The notes under the pieces are model-generated. The model did no database searches. It was not told the origin of the DNA and was given only the letters and a program-made list of their open reading frames with translations. A DNA stretch of 64,000 bases from Zingiber officinale (Eukaryota; Streptophyta; Magnoliopsida; Zingiberales; Zingiberaceae), in contig NC_055987.1 in NCBI RefSeq assembly GCF_018446385.1, positions 29,704,202-29,768,201 on the forward strand. Direction: 5' to 3'. Numbering within the stretch: the first letter of the stretch is position 1; each line of letters opens with the position of its first letter. Made by a program: the position numbers and the translations under genes. This document shows, in pieces, positions 36,201-47,039 of the stretch.

Positions 36201-39200
36201 ATAATTCCGGCCTAACTCTAATATAAATTTAATTGTCTCCCTTTCCTTTCAGCACGGCCCTGCTGGGTTCAACTGGTTACTAGTATTATCCGTAAACCAT
36301 AGGTCTCGGGTTCAATTCCCGCTTAGGTCGTTTTCGTTTTCTAATTATTTTTGCTACTTCCGCTACTCTAAAAATTTCGGAAAAATATCTAAAAATTCCA
36401 GAATAATTATAGAATATTTCTAATATAGTTTTGAGAATTTTCGGGCGTTACACTTTCCCATTTGGAATAAATGGAAACCACTCCCACACTTCTTGCTCAG
36501 CTGTTAACTATCTAACCTACCTGGTTGTCAAAGGCACAATTTTCTCTTAATCTAATTATTTGATTTCAGATCATTATCATCTTATTTACATGTTTTGTTT
36601 CTCAGACTGGCAGTTGTTTTCTTTTCTGTCTGTGTGTTTCTGCCTTATTGCTCTCCTGAGTACTCAGCTCTTTATAAAAATATTTTATATTTGTTGTATG
36701 CATTTCATCAATAATTTTTTGTGTATGTAATCTGTCTCTTCTTGAAACTCAATATTTTTTGTCATGGACAGGTTGAGTATTATTTCAGTGATGCAAACCT
36801 TGCTACAACTGAACATTTGATGAGGTTTATCAGTAAAGATCCTGATGGATTTGGTAAAAAAAAATTCTGAACATTGATTTTTGATCTTTTTTCTTGTTGG
36901 CTTTCATTGTGATGTAATAAACTTGTCCAGCTCCTTTCTGGCAAGGAATGTATTCCTTGTAGACGTTTTTTTTCCTTAAGTATGCCTTCAAATTGTTGCA
37001 TGGAGGGTTTGGGGATGGCCTTTAATTATTGGGCACAACCTGACTCAGTTGTTGTGTTGTTTAACTGAGCTTGGTACCTTAGTTGCAATGCATATTGTTG
37101 TTCCTTGATTAATTATCATAAATAAAAGCATTACTACCCTGCACTTACAACATACATTTTTTGATAAAGGTTTAAAATTTGATTGGTCTGGTCAAGATGG
37201 TACTTTATTGGTAAAATTATCACTATGCATTGACAAAACAAAAAATCAGCAGGTTTGACTCCTTGATCTAGCTTTTTCCAATTTCACCTCTTTAATTTCC
37301 TACTAAATCCATTTGTTTGCAGAAACAAAAATATATCGAGTCATAGTCATTTGAATTAATATCCCAGAAAAACTAGAAGAGTTTTACTATTTCTATTTGT
37401 TATATTTTTAAGTCTTGAATCAAACCAAAATATCTCTAATTGAGTTTTTTTGAATAGAGTTGAATTCGGTTTATTTATTGCACTTCTTGTGATTCTAACA
37501 CTAGTGGTAGTACAACTTTGTTCATGCTCTTTATCAATTCAACATAATTAGTAGGAATTTCCTTCGCTCAAAATCTACCAGAAGGTTATCACTAGTTCTT
37601 TTCAAGTCAGACAAATTATTTATATATTTTTATTTTTCCTCGATATTTGTCCACTAGTTGTGTGTGTGGCCCTGCATGGCGGGAGCTTCGTGCATTGAGC
37701 TGCCTTGTCCAGTAGTTGATGGTTAAAAAAATAACATATTAGTTGATCTTCTAGGCATAAAATTAAATTCATTTTTAGATATTTTTATTTCATCTCTTTC
37801 TCAATGGACCTTTCTCAAAATTTAATAGTGGGTTCATCTGTTTACTTCCTTTATAATTTGAAGAACATTGCACACATAATAATATGCCTTGTATGTGTGG
37901 TTTCTCATAGAAGATAAATAGGAAGTACTACTATTTGGAACTGGAAAGTAATAAGTGTAACTTTTATATGATAAGATGAGAGGAAGCATGTTGTTAAGGT
38001 TGTTTGGACTTGATGAAAGGAAATCAATTTAATTTATAGTTACACCAGTTGAATTAAAGTTGTTAAATGGTGAGATCAATGAAAACTTTAGTTGACTTAA
38101 TAAAGGATGTTGATTAAACTATTGGAACTAGTATGACCTTTTACTGAGCTGAAAAACATGAACCTTGTGTTCCTAATCAAATGATTAACGGTTTTAGTTT
38201 TCATTTGACTGGTTATGCAAACAGCATGGACATTCTGAATATTTTATTTTTCTAAGATCTATGCGTGAGGAATTGAGAAGTCAGGTCTGAATGTGATTGT
38301 TTCCTCTTTGCAGTGCCAATATCAGTTGTAGCAGCATTTAAGAAAATCAAATCCTTGGTTCAGAACATCTCACAGCTTGCTATGGCACTCCGAACATCAT
38401 CAAAACTGGCAAGTTTTTCTAATAATATTTAATTTCAGTTGATTTTATTGAAGACATCGTATCAAATTTTTCTTTAGTGGCTTTAGTCTTTATATTTTGA
38501 GTCAAATTACAGGTTGTAAGTGATGATGGGAAGAGAGTTAGGCGTCAACAGCCTTTTACAGAATCGGACTTGGAGATGTTGCAGGTGAGAATTTAATCAG
38601 GTCTCTATGGGCTTTCTCAGCTAGATCCACAGACTTAAGCTTTTCAATTTTTTCTGTTCATCTAGTCTCGCATTGTTGTGGCTGAAAACTTGCCTGAGGA
38701 TCATTGTTACCAGAATCTTATGAAGCTATTCTCTTCTGTTGGCAGGTAAATCATCTTGATTTTTTTTTAAAATTTTTTGATACTGTATAACTTTGCTACT
38801 TAAATAGCTTGATCTATGTTATCTAGTGTGAAAACAATACGAACATGTTATCCACAAACTGTCAATGGAACAGCTGCTGCAAATAATAAACTGACAAGAC
38901 TGGAAATGCTCTTTGGCAACAGAGTAAGTACTTTGATCCTTTTGTTGTACAATTGCTAGATTACGTTGTCAATGAGAATTTGTACATTTAAGTTTTAGTG
39001 CTTGATTAGTAGATTATTATGATTTGGTTATCCAACTCAGATTGTTATGTATATATATTGGAAATTTTAATATATCCCCTCTAGGTTTATATGTTTTTTT
39101 GAATATGCCCTTAGTTTTAAAATTACCAAAATGGCCCCCAGAGTTTAAAATCATCAAAATGGCTCCATCGCCAACTACTGACACCTTAAGTGACTTAGTG

Positions 39201-41001
39201 GAATGATGATGTGATAGTTTTAACTCAAGGAAATGAGGGCACATGTTTGCCACGTCAAATTATTTATTGTTACTTATGGCTGTCAATAGTTGAGAGCCAA
39301 AATTATAAGAGTTTTGAAACTATAGGGTGCATTTTGACTATACAAAGAAACTTCATTATGTTTGCCATGGAGTATATTATTTAACAGTCTTCAAACTTCT
39401 CTCGTTCTTCTCTTGTTTGTTGTATATTACATGCTGATGTTTTTGTTCTTGTTGTTTCTTTGTAGTTGCATGCATTTGTGGAGTATGAGACTGTTGAAGA
39501 TGCTGGAAAAGCAGTATGCTTGATGATCCTACCTTTTCGACATTTTGTATTTTCTAAGGTAGGTGACTAATTGTGTTGTGTCATGCAGGTTGCTGAACTC
39601 AATGATGAAAAGAACTGGAGAAATGGACTCAGAGTTAAACTGTTTCCCAAATTCATGGTAATCATTGGCCATCAATCATGTTGCTTTCACTTTAACTGCA
39701 AACCTCCTTGCATTCTCCCCTTGTTTGTCTTATTTATTTATCTTTTGGTTTCACTTTTAGTATAATTCAAAACATTCTCTTGTTCTACAGTCGCCATTCC
39801 CCTCTTTTTTGATATCAAGGGCTAGCGTAGCAACTGCTAAGATAGTTTAGGTTATCTGTGACGATATAGTTATGGCTGGTTTTGATTATTTTGGTTTATC
39901 TTGCTTTATAGTTATTATATTTGGGGTAATCACTAATCAGTTGTAAATATGCTGTAAATATGAACTAATATTAAATGTAACATATCCATGTATCCATTCC
40001 GAAGGGTGGGTTTTAAAGGAGATCAGTAGTTCTCTCGGCGATATCAGATCCACTTACCTATTAGGTGGAAAGGTGCATGAATTGAAACGAATACAGCAGT
40101 CTTATTTACTGAGCTGCATTGCGTTATCAGTGTACACAGTACATAATCCAAACTCATGGCAGTAGCAGTTCTTCATACAAGGTTCTCTAATAGGTTACAA
40201 AAGGAAATAAACAAATTTAGTTTTTTTTTTTCCTAATAACATTTCTTATGTATTAACTTAGCAAATCTCACTGGTATTATATTTCTTTGTTATTAGCTGT
40301 TTGGTTATTTTATTCTTTTACAAATGTTACTAACTTCTTCAAATGAAGACGAAACATGGACCAGTCCGGGGAAGAAGAGGACAGGAAGGTGATTTTAATG
40401 GAGAGGAGGATGTCTCGACATCAAACCAATTAAATGAAAGGCTGGTTGATGATGCCTATCACTCATCTGAAGTGTCACATGATCTTGAGGTAAGCATGCT
40501 TGTTTCATTTGCACCATCAAGTTTCACAGTTTTTCATTGGACACTTTCTATAAATTTAGAACTTTATGAATTCTTCTTTGGGTTTTGATCAGTATTTCTT
40601 TGCACAGTTCAGCTGACCTTTGGATATATCTTCTCTAATAAACCTGAAGCAATTTTAATAGACACCAGTCATTTTGTAGCTGTTCAAATATGATATTCTA
40701 GTCTATTTTCCTAACACTGGTTAAGTATGGACAGAATGATGAGAATTTCAATGAAAAAGATGGATCGCTAAGACGAGGGAGAGGCCGGGGCCGTGGAGGG
40801 AGACGAGGTAGAGGCCAACATCACAACAATAATCGTGGAGGAGGCCATCTGGTTGGCACTCCACCATCTAGCCATTCTATCCATTTTGATCGAGAACAGA
40901 TTATTTCTAACAAACAACCTCCCGGTCCTCGGATGCCAGATGGTACCAGGGGTTTCACCTTAGGTCGAGGGAAACCAGTAACCTCTGCTACTACAGTCTA
41001 A
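15216..41001 (+). CDS. LARP6: La-related protein 6 (LARP6B/C type) with PAM2 motif, ten exons
   Basis: Exons: 15216-15650, 36772-36853, 38314-38408, 38513-38584, 38666-38745, 38827-38923, 39466-39513, 39589-39657, 40349-40489, 40735-41001 (stop TAA). They total 1386 bases (461 residues) and every junction is in phase. Residues 45-56 ([12 protein letters not shown]) are a PAM2 motif, which binds poly(A)-binding protein. The La motif follows at about 140-222 ([19 protein letters not shown]), then an RRM-like domain at about 229-325, an RG-rich stretch ([15 protein letters not shown], about 382-397), and the C-terminal [18 protein letters not shown] typical of LARP6. Plant LARP6B and LARP6C bind RNA and act in mRNA storage or translation; the exact paralogue is not resolved. 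Intron 1 is 21.1 kb of nested transposons. Intron 3 starts with GC, not GT. The exon 9 acceptor has a weak pyrimidine tract and is the least certain border. Confidence 0.95.
16063..22631 (-). mobile_element. Ty1/copia element relic (SIRE-like), broken
   Basis: The right LTR is 21381-22631 (TG...CA). Next to it ATTGGTATCAAAGC (reverse of 21367-21380) is a Met-tRNA primer site, giving minus orientation. The left end (16063 on) matches the start of the right LTR. The 5-bp duplication GAAAT flanks the element (16058-16062, 22632-22636). Parts seen on the minus strand: a gag-like region (about 20397-21156), a CCHC zinc knuckle (about 20190-20240) and a coiled-coil stretch (19704-19967). No polymerase region is recognisable. 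It is a fossil with many breaks. 18600-18920 is low-complexity AATTAATTAAAGTTTTGAAA-type DNA. It hosts a solo LTR. Confidence 0.85.
16263..18095. mobile_element. solo LTR inserted in the copia relic
   Basis: The sequence runs from TGTTGGGTTTTTCC to CTTTAACTAACA with the 5-bp duplication CGCAT on both sides (16258-16262, 18096-18100). The host element's LTR resumes directly after it. There is no internal or coding region, so it is best read as a solo LTR left by recombination between LTRs. The CTCTAGGGCTTTAACTAACA end is copia-like. Confidence 0.85.
22637..23557. other. native intron 1 segment between insertions
   Basis: No gene. A possible old MITE-like repeat lies at about 22798-23478: its ends, CATAGTTGTGAAAAGTGCGC and the reverse of TAAATAACTATG, are weakly inverted, and inside are GTGCGC/GCGCAC motifs. 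A run of about 15 C occurs near 23135. Confidence 0.4.
23800..24110. repeat. GATCGGTC/GACCGATC palindrome cluster in LTR
   Basis: About six hairpin-forming units such as GGATCGGTC-gct-GACCGATCC. Unit order and spacers differ from the equivalent place in the other LTR. Confidence 0.85.
25733..25808 (+). other. tRNA-like sequence inside LTR
   Basis: A 76-base stretch starts CGGCC and ends GGCCG (a partial acceptor stem). It holds a perfect B box (GGTTCAATTCC) in a T-arm-like hairpin CGGG-TTCAATT-CCCG, and a D-arm-like TTCAACTGGTTA. The anticodon stem is poor, so it is not called as a working tRNA. Confidence 0.5.
26278..29835 (+). mobile_element. complete hAT DNA transposon nested in the Tekay-like element
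   Basis: The ends CAATGTTGTCAAAATCG and the reverse of CGATTTTGACAACCTTG form the terminal inverted repeat. A perfect 8-bp duplication, ATGGTCCC, flanks it (26270-26277, 29836-29843), the hallmark of hAT insertion. The 3558-bp element carries one transposase gene on the plus strand (27092-29529). Its 5' non-coding part has two GATCGGTC-type palindromes (26562-26613). Terminal regions are rich in CGTAGAATCG-like subterminal motifs in both orientations. No break is seen, so it looks potentially autonomous. Confidence 0.97.
27092..29529 (+). CDS. hAT transposase (BED finger, DUF659, hATC), three exons
   Basis: Exons 27092-28608, 28696-29092 and 29176-29529 join in phase with GT-AG borders to give 755 residues. 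A BED zinc finger spans residues about 47-92 (CKYCQK, then LKHHLAG). Candidate catalytic acids are D259 in MTDGWTD and D320 in VTDNAANY, followed by [10 protein letters not shown] (344-353). The hATC dimerisation region with [14 protein letters not shown] lies at the exon 2/3 junction. The tail is strongly acidic ([18 protein letters not shown]). Transposases of this type cut and paste the element through its terminal repeats. The ATG is the second Met of the open frame and fits the BED spacing. A 5' leader intron (26892-27031, AAAG|GTACGT to GCAG) is possible. The frame shows no damage. Confidence 0.93.
34350..34640. repeat. tandem palindrome array in the 5' LTR
   Basis: Seven or so units of ~32 bp. 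The core is GATCGGTCGGCTGACCGATC, an inverted repeat with a 3-4 base loop, and units are linked by CAGTGGCTCACT. The last three to four units are nearly identical, so the array grew recently. Confidence 0.9.
36255..36330 (+). other. tRNA-like sequence, copy in the other LTR
   Basis: Same sequence as 25733-25808 except in the 3' acceptor side (AGGTCG for AGGCCG), which weakens the end pairing. Its place in both LTRs shows that it belongs to the family rather than being a later insertion. Confidence 0.5.
38409..38512 (+). other. GC-AG intron in LARP6 (intron 3)
   Basis: Exon 3 must end after CTG at 38408 to stay in phase with exon 4 (GTTGTAAGTGATGATGGG). The donor there reads G|GCAAGT, the consensus of GC-type U2 introns, and the acceptor is ACAG. 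The nearest GT, four bases on, would shift the La-motif frame. Confidence 0.85.
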
Positions 41002-41440
41002 AGGCATTCTACGAGTGTTTCTGAGATTCCGTTTTCTTATGTGCATGTTAATATATTATTATTAGCCAATCCTCGACTTTTGGTGCCAATACATCCTTCA
41101 GAACGTGTTGGACTTTATTTTGGGGTTGAGCTTGAGTTGGTAGTGCCCGCTTTGTGTTCCTACGTTTGATGGTCTTATATCCAAAGAGAAAAAGGGTAAA
41201 TAGTATGTTGGTGTTTTGTGCTCAGACCAAATCAATTATATTAGAAGTGTTATGGATGATAATAGATGGTAAATAAGGCAAAAACTTTGTCAGATTATTT
41301 GATTTAAATTATTATTATTAATATTATTTAGTTTTGCAACCTGTGGGCTGTACTTAGATGCAGTGTCTTTGGAAACGCATATCGACAATAACTATACTGT
41401 TATTTGATTTTGTGCTACCTTTAGTATTAGGGTATTGCTG
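41002..41440 (+). other. LARP6 3' untranslated region and flank
   Basis: No open gene. AATAATAGATGG and TAAATAAGG (about 41255-41280) are possible polyadenylation regions. The exact cleavage site cannot be told. Confidence 0.4.
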
Positions 41441-41447
41441 CTAGCAG

Positions 41448-41565
41448 CGATTACTGAAGGTTCTGAAACGTTGCTACCGGCGGTGATCATCAAGAACCTC
41501 TACCTCTCAGTCAACCCCCACTGTTGCTTGATCATGCCCAGATCCGAAAGGGCACAAATCGGCTT
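41448..41565 (+). pseudogene. exon 1 fragment of a 2-alkenal reductase gene
   Basis: The stretch matches the middle of exon 1 of the intact reductase (about 49448-49560), including the shared AAGAACCTCTACCTCTC and the following CCCA...ATCATG...CCAG/CCGAA pattern. The readable peptide AVIIKNLYLS parallels AVLVKNLYLS. Substitutions and loss of flanking exons show that it is dead. It has the same orientation as the intact gene 8 kb downstream, as expected after tandem duplication. Confidence 0.8.
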
Positions 41566-41579
41566 TGCTGCCCTTGGCT

Positions 41580-42485
41580 TCGTATGCTCTAGTCCTTCAT
41601 GTTAGCTATTTCTCTTTCCATTGGTTTTGACAACGTAAACTCTCATTCTTCAATATTCTTCGTTGATGATCATCTTTAATTAAAGTCGGCGTATAAAGAA
41701 AAATTAGTAGACATTTAATGAAACTTCCTAAATGAGTTTTTTTTATTCCGAATATGCCATATCAATGTCATATATAAAAATTTACTATTCTCCTTGTAAT
41801 AAAAAAAATCTCTATGCAATTTTTCTATATTCCTAAATTATAAATTACATATCTTTATTTATTATTTTTTCATTTAATATTCTTATATAATTTTTATTTA
41901 ATATTTTAGTTAATTATGGTCTTTAATTTGATTTATTTATAATTTTCATTTAATATTTAATTAATTTATAAATTTTAATTTACTTATAAACATTTATATA
42001 TTTTTTTAACCTATCACAAATATATATATATATATATATATATAAAGGTACATTTTAATTATTACTAATAATTTATGAAATAAAATATTATAATTAAATA
42101 TTTCATAAAATAATTTAATTTTAAATTATTTTGAATGGTTAAACATTAATATTATCTTATTATTAATTATTAGCTCAATCTTTAAAAGAAAAAAAGAGTA
42201 GATTTGAAAAGTCAAACCTATTATTGAACTAAAGGCATCCCCAATACAAATTTTGTAAGAGGCCTCGATAAAAATTTTTGAATAATTATAAAGATGGTGT
42301 TTGAGATTTGTAGTTAAAGAGCTATATTAAAAATTCAAATATATTTTTTTGAAGATAGAACTTATAATTAATGATAAAATAGTATTGCATTGTGATTTAT
42401 AATGTAGAGAATTATATGATTTGTAATATATGATCCATAAAAAAGTTATAGATGAGTTTTTTCTTTATAAAGAGAATAATAGGTT
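41580..42485. other. AT-rich spacer with (TA)n tract
   Basis: No gene. Long A/T-rich DNA with an (AT)n microsatellite at about 42018-42045. Confidence 0.6.
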
Positions 42486-42489
42486 TTTG

Positions 42490-42935
42490 CGTACAAGCCG
42501 ATGGAACCCACATGTATAGAGTGACATGTGGCAACCCCGGTGCCAAGCATATGATTCAAAGGGGCTATTTAGGATGACAATTTTTGTCATTGACCAACCT
42601 TATAAAGGAACAAGTCGACGAAATATATATCTATAGAGTGGTACGAGAGCAACCCTCGATGCTAGATATATGGTTCAAAGGGATCATTTAGGATGATATT
42701 TTTAATGTCATAGATCAACCTTGCGAAGGAACAAGCTGACGGAATATATATCTATAGAGTAGCACGAGGACAACTCTTGGTTTCAGATATATGACTTAAA
42801 TGGTTCATTCAGGATGATATTTTTTATTATATACCAATGTTGGGAAGGAGCAAATTGACGAAACACATATTTATAGAGTGGCACGGGGATAACTCTCAGC
42901 CTTAGACATATAGTTCAAAAAGACCATTCAAGATT
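42490..42935. repeat. four tandem ~119-bp repeats
   Basis: Units are phased by TATAGAGTG-like starts at 42515, 42632, 42753 and 42872, giving periods of 117, 121 and 119. Each contains TCAAAGGG..ATTTAGGATGA and AAGGA(A/G)CAAG. The last unit is incomplete. The repeats are diverged and have no coding frame. Confidence 0.85.
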
Positions 42936-43199
42936 TTTAAAATGACATTAATATAATATATTGGGAGCTATAAAAAAATTCTCATTTAAAGATTTAATTA
43001 TTGAAAATATCCTAGAAACCCTAAATCCTTTTTATACCATTATAAAAGCTTTGTTTATTAAGATTTTTTAATTGTACATATCTTTGACAAAGTAGAGACT
43101 TTTAGTGGAATTTTTTATTTCGTAATGGGTAGTCAAGTAGACAATTACTTTGAATTATTGATTGTTGTATGTGACTTGTGGATGTATCTGGACAGTCTG

Positions 43200-43330
43200 T
43201 TGGAAACTGGCCGCCTTGTCAATAACTTTCGAGTTAATTATTAATACTGGACCTTTCCAATGTCCAGTCGCCTGTAAGCCGGAGAATAATTGCCGGCTTT
43301 GACCCTTCCAAGTCGTTCGGCTTAAAAAAA
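43200..43330 (+). repeat. copy of the 2-alkenal reductase upstream region
   Basis: TTTCCAATGTCCAGTCGCCTG and GCCGGAGAATAATTGCC match 49041-49080 upstream of the intact gene. With the exon fragment at 41448 this is part of an old segmental duplication. Confidence 0.75.
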
Positions 43331-43334
43331 TTCA

Positions 43335-43660
43335 TATTTGATGGCATTTTATTTAAGGAATTTAGTAACGAAGGAATGAATTTATTTCTAAATCTGGGTC
43401 AATAGGAATGCATTTATTTCTAAATCTTTTTAAATCTGGGTCAATAGGAATGAATTTAAATTTTAGAAAAAAATTGAATTTAGTAACGAAGGAATGAATT
43501 TATTTCTAAATCTGGGTTAGTAGGAATGAATTTAAATTTTAGAAAAAAATTTAAATATTAGATATTGAAGAAATCATATCCCTTTTAAGAATGAGAATGA
43601 GAATGAGAATGAGAATGAGAATGAGAATAAGAGTTAAGTTTTAGATAAAAATATTCTTAA
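43335..43660. repeat. short direct repeats and (AATGAG)n microsatellite
   Basis: A ~38-base unit with GAATGAATTTATTTCTAAAT is repeated three to four times. About seven GAGAAT hexamers follow at 43588-43629. Confidence 0.8.
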
Positions 43661-43669
43661 TATATTTGA

Positions 43670-46600
43670 TACGGTAATAAAGGAAAATCCACTAAGTACG
43701 GGTCAAAGGACGGAGATAGCAATCGATGTGGAGGTCAATGCAGAGACCCAATGGGCTCATCCAAGGAGGACCTAGCGGAGCTCTCCTGTAGTAGACGATC
43801 GGGCATGAACTGCTCGATTGGTAAAGGGCTAGTCTAAGCAGAACGCCCATGCAGCCAAGATCATCAGACGCTCATCACAGAGCAGAGGAACGTTGGGACG
43901 ATCGGAGCGTTAGTCCGGTCGGGCGGAATATAAAATACGGTACCCCAAATATTAATTAAATAATAAGGTTAAATAGAGGAATAACCTTAACAGAATTTTT
44001 CGAAATTTTTAGAAATTTTCTGGGAATTTTTTAGAGGTCGTATGATATAAGTTACGGGGATAAATATTGGGTCACGGGAAAACCTGTTTAGGCTACCCCA
44101 TTTAAACGAGGAAAAGTTGAATTTTTATTTTCTTTTCCTTTTATTTCCGTTTCTCTTTTTCTCTCTTCCCCGCATGCCCGAGCCGTGCCCGACGCTGTCC
44201 CCTTCCTTCTTCCCTTTCCCCCCAACCAACGCGTCGCTTCGCGCTTCATCTCCCTTGCGAACAAAACTGGTGGGCAAGGGAGATTGGGCACCTCTGTGCT
44301 CTGTTTTCCTTCCCCTTCCTTCACGCCGATTCTTCTTTTTCCCCATTTCTTTTTCCCTTCGTCTGTGCCCTAGCCATCTTCTCTGCCACACCTTCTACAC
44401 TCGACGGCGCCGCCACCCGCAGACGCCTCAGCACCGTTGTCTCTCTGCCCTAGCGTTGATTGCTGTTGACCCTTGTTCTTCTCCAGCTCGTCGTCGCCAG
44501 CCGAGCCTAAATCTGTCAACGCGCGCCACTGCCTCCCCCTCTTCATTTTTCTGGCAGCCGGATTCACTGCCTCGGGCCGGTGAAACCTCAGGTATTAACA
44601 GGGACATGCTGTGGTGCCCTAGGTCTACCACCCACAATTTTCCTTCATCTCCTTCACTGGTGAAAATCGGAAATAATTCTCTTCCCTTTGCTAAATCTTT
44701 GCTGTACAGATCTGAGGTGTTTTAGGTCGGAGGACAGCAACACCAGGTTGTTTGATAGTCATGATTTGGTTATATTATCTTGATTCATAATGCATATCTT
44801 TAATGGTCTTTTCATAGCCTAATCTCACATTTTACATTGTATTTCATAATTGCATGTGATCTTGGACTTAATTGCAAATTAACCTATTTTCATGGTATTT
44901 GGCGTTAATATTTGTTTATTATTTTGTAGGCATCAAAAGGGTCATAGACCCGATCAGATCAGGCTACACTTGGGATCAAATCTAGGGCAAAACGAAACGA
45001 TCAAGCCTTGGAGTGTTTTGGACCTTCCATTGAAGATCAAGCAAATCGGAGCCATCCATTGAAGATCCGGCTCATCCAACCTAATGAGGAGTAGATCTGG
45101 ACCGTAAATGAAGATCAGTACTTCTGAATCATATTTTAGGCGATTTTCTACCGTTGATCAAGCTCTGAAGCATCTCAGCCGTTGGATCAGATCTGAGGAG
45201 ATTTAAAACCCGCGAGAAGCTACAGTGCTTCCGGAGCTCGGCGATCTCGCGATTCTGTGCCACTGTTCATCCTTCTTCTCCACGATGCCGCAGCCTCCCA
45301 TTCCACATTCCAGATTTGTGAGCAGTCCTTCTTCATCGCCGACGATCTCCTAGCTTCCGATGTTCATCGTCCGACGTTAGATCGCGAACGAGGGTGTTTC
45401 TCAGTCCGTGAGCTCGATTCTGCTTTCCTTCCGCGATCCAAGCTGAGGGTGTTTCCCAAGTGCTGCGATCTTCATCAGCCATCGGAGCTCAAAGGGCGAT
45501 CCCAGAAGCATCCTGATTTCATTCCATCTTCATACCATTTGCTGAATTCACACCGATCTGATCAATTGGCCGAGTGATGCAAAATTCCAGAGTCGAGCTA
45601 CTGATTTCGTGCGATGTGAGTGTTACCCGATCCGTGAGCTCGAAGGGCGGTTCCCAGAGGCTATGATCGAGAGGATGCATTAGCCGGAAGCTTGGTTCTT
45701 TGTCAATGGTTACCCAAAGGGTGTTCTCCAGAGGTGACTCTGTTTTACAGCAGAGTGGAGAAGATTGCTACGGGTTTTGGTTTGTGGAATGTTTAGGGTT
45801 TTAGATTTCTTTGATTTAGTCATTGAATTGTCTCAACATTGCTCGGATCTTTAGATCTAATTTCCTTTACCTTGCAATTTCATTGTTGTTTCAGTTTTGT
45901 TACAATGATGTTTCTGTTTTCTTCCTTGAAATTCTGATTTTTTTGAATTTCTGCATCTCAACCCCATGTTCAGCAACTAATTTAATCTTTCAATCTATTT
46001 CCTATTCTGATTTCCTTATTTCAGTTTAAATCAATTAATGTTTAGTTACTAACAAGTTTCAGCTAGTGTTTTGTTTTGAATTTCTAGCTACTAACTAGGT
46101 TTTCCTTTATTAGTGTTGGTTTGATTTTTTATCTTAGTGACTGTGAACTTGTTTAGATGTTGAATGAATCACGTGATGATCTTCATGATTTACCTTTGTA
46201 TCATTTTTGTTGATGGTGAGAATGACTTGGAGATGTGTGATTGAGTCAATTGTTGAAGTTGTTGTAATTGTGAACATGCTAGTATGATGAATGCTTGACT
46301 TGAGATTTAAAATGCTACTGTTAATATGAGAGTTGAATGCTTAGTTCCTGTCATTTGAATAGAAGGTATATTAATTGACTCATTTAGTAAATGAAACTTA
46401 AGAATCCGAATTTAATTGTGGATAACTTGATGAGGTGGAATTAAATCAAGTTTAGATGAGAATGAACCTTCTTTGATTTTATTTTTGATGGTAGAAGAAT
46501 TTGATTTGCAATGTGAATCAAATGGAGAAGTTTAATTGATCTTGTTGATGTAATAATTTGATTGGAACCAATTCTAGAGTTGCACACTCACTAGTTAACC

Positions 46601-46990
46601 TTGGAAAAATATGACTCGAGACTCCATATTACAACTCTTTTATTTAGTTCAGTCGAATTCCTAATTTTTATTAATTTGATGTGCCTCGTGACATGCAAAA
46701 AGGTCGACACCATTGCTCCGGCCACTGTTTTTCCGACAGCAAGCACATCCGACTGTGACTCAACAATTGGGCATTCAGGTTTGGGTGAGTAATTGGATTG
46801 AGTCCTTGGGTTGAATGCTTTGATGCGGATGTGATGATTTCAATTAGAGGGCTTTTGGAATTTGCTGTGGCAATCCTGCTTCGGCTGAGGACATCAAGGG
46901 AGAGGTTGCTAAGGTGAGTTTTCATGATAAGCTTTAATCCGAGCTATGAAGGAAGTGTGGATTAATTAAGGAAATTATAATGCTGGGTTG
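43670..46990. mobile_element. unclassified LTR-like repetitive region
   Basis: No gene is supported. The section 43,930-44,110 (TACGGTACCCCAAATATTAA, then TTAGAAATTTTCTGGGAATT) and the C/T-rich leader at 44,100-44,700 resemble gypsy LTR sequence. 44,940-45,600 is GC-richer with GATCAGATC-type motifs. Ends and target duplications were not found. The frame at 44117-44725 is low-complexity. Confidence 0.35.
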
Positions 46991-47039
46991 AACCTAATTC
47001 AATCAAGGAATTGATATTAGATAGACGAAATAACACGAC

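Larger units (their letters stand above)
23563..36452 (-). mobile_element. Ty3/gypsy Tekay-like chromovirus element, broken
   Basis: Two LTRs (23563-25930 and 34109-36452) with TGTAACG/CGTTACA-type termini flank the interior, and the 5-bp duplication CTTTC lies outside (23558-23562, 36453-36457). The primer site is the reverse of GCTCTGATACCA (34094-34105) and matches initiator Met-tRNA. A purine tract abuts the left LTR (25931-25937 in reverse). Minus-strand parts: gag/protease area (about 32,300-34,090), reverse transcriptase (31580-32272, FIDDILIYS), RNase H (30975-31424), integrase pieces (about 30,100-30,800) and chromodomain-like end (25992-26252). It is a fossil with roughly a dozen or more breaks, and a hAT transposon sits inside it. 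The LTRs are well over 90% alike by eye, so it is fairly young. Confidence 0.95.
34109..36452 (-). repeat. 5' LTR of the Tekay-like element
   Basis: About 2.34 kb, next to the primer-binding site, and therefore the 5' LTR of the minus-oriented element. It carries the clearest palindrome array (34,350-34,640). Confidence 0.95.
15651..36771 (+). other. LARP6 intron 1, expanded by nested transposons
   Basis: The donor is CAG|GTTCGT at 15650/15651 and the acceptor ACAG|GTTGAG at 36771/36772. Removing the two insertions with their target duplications (16063-22631 and 23563-36452) leaves about 1.6 kb of native intron: 15651-16062, 22632-23562 and 36453-36771. This shows when the intron was expanded relative to the gene structure. 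All large inserted genes on the intron belong to transposons. Confidence 0.9.

Noticed and set aside
38411-38416. GT donor alternative for LARP6 intron 3
   Set aside because: Using the GT at 38413 leaves an exon length out of phase with the well-conserved exon 4.
44117-44725. 202-codon frame rich in F/S/P
   Set aside because: A C/T-rich leader-like stretch open in several frames on both strands, within LTR-like DNA.
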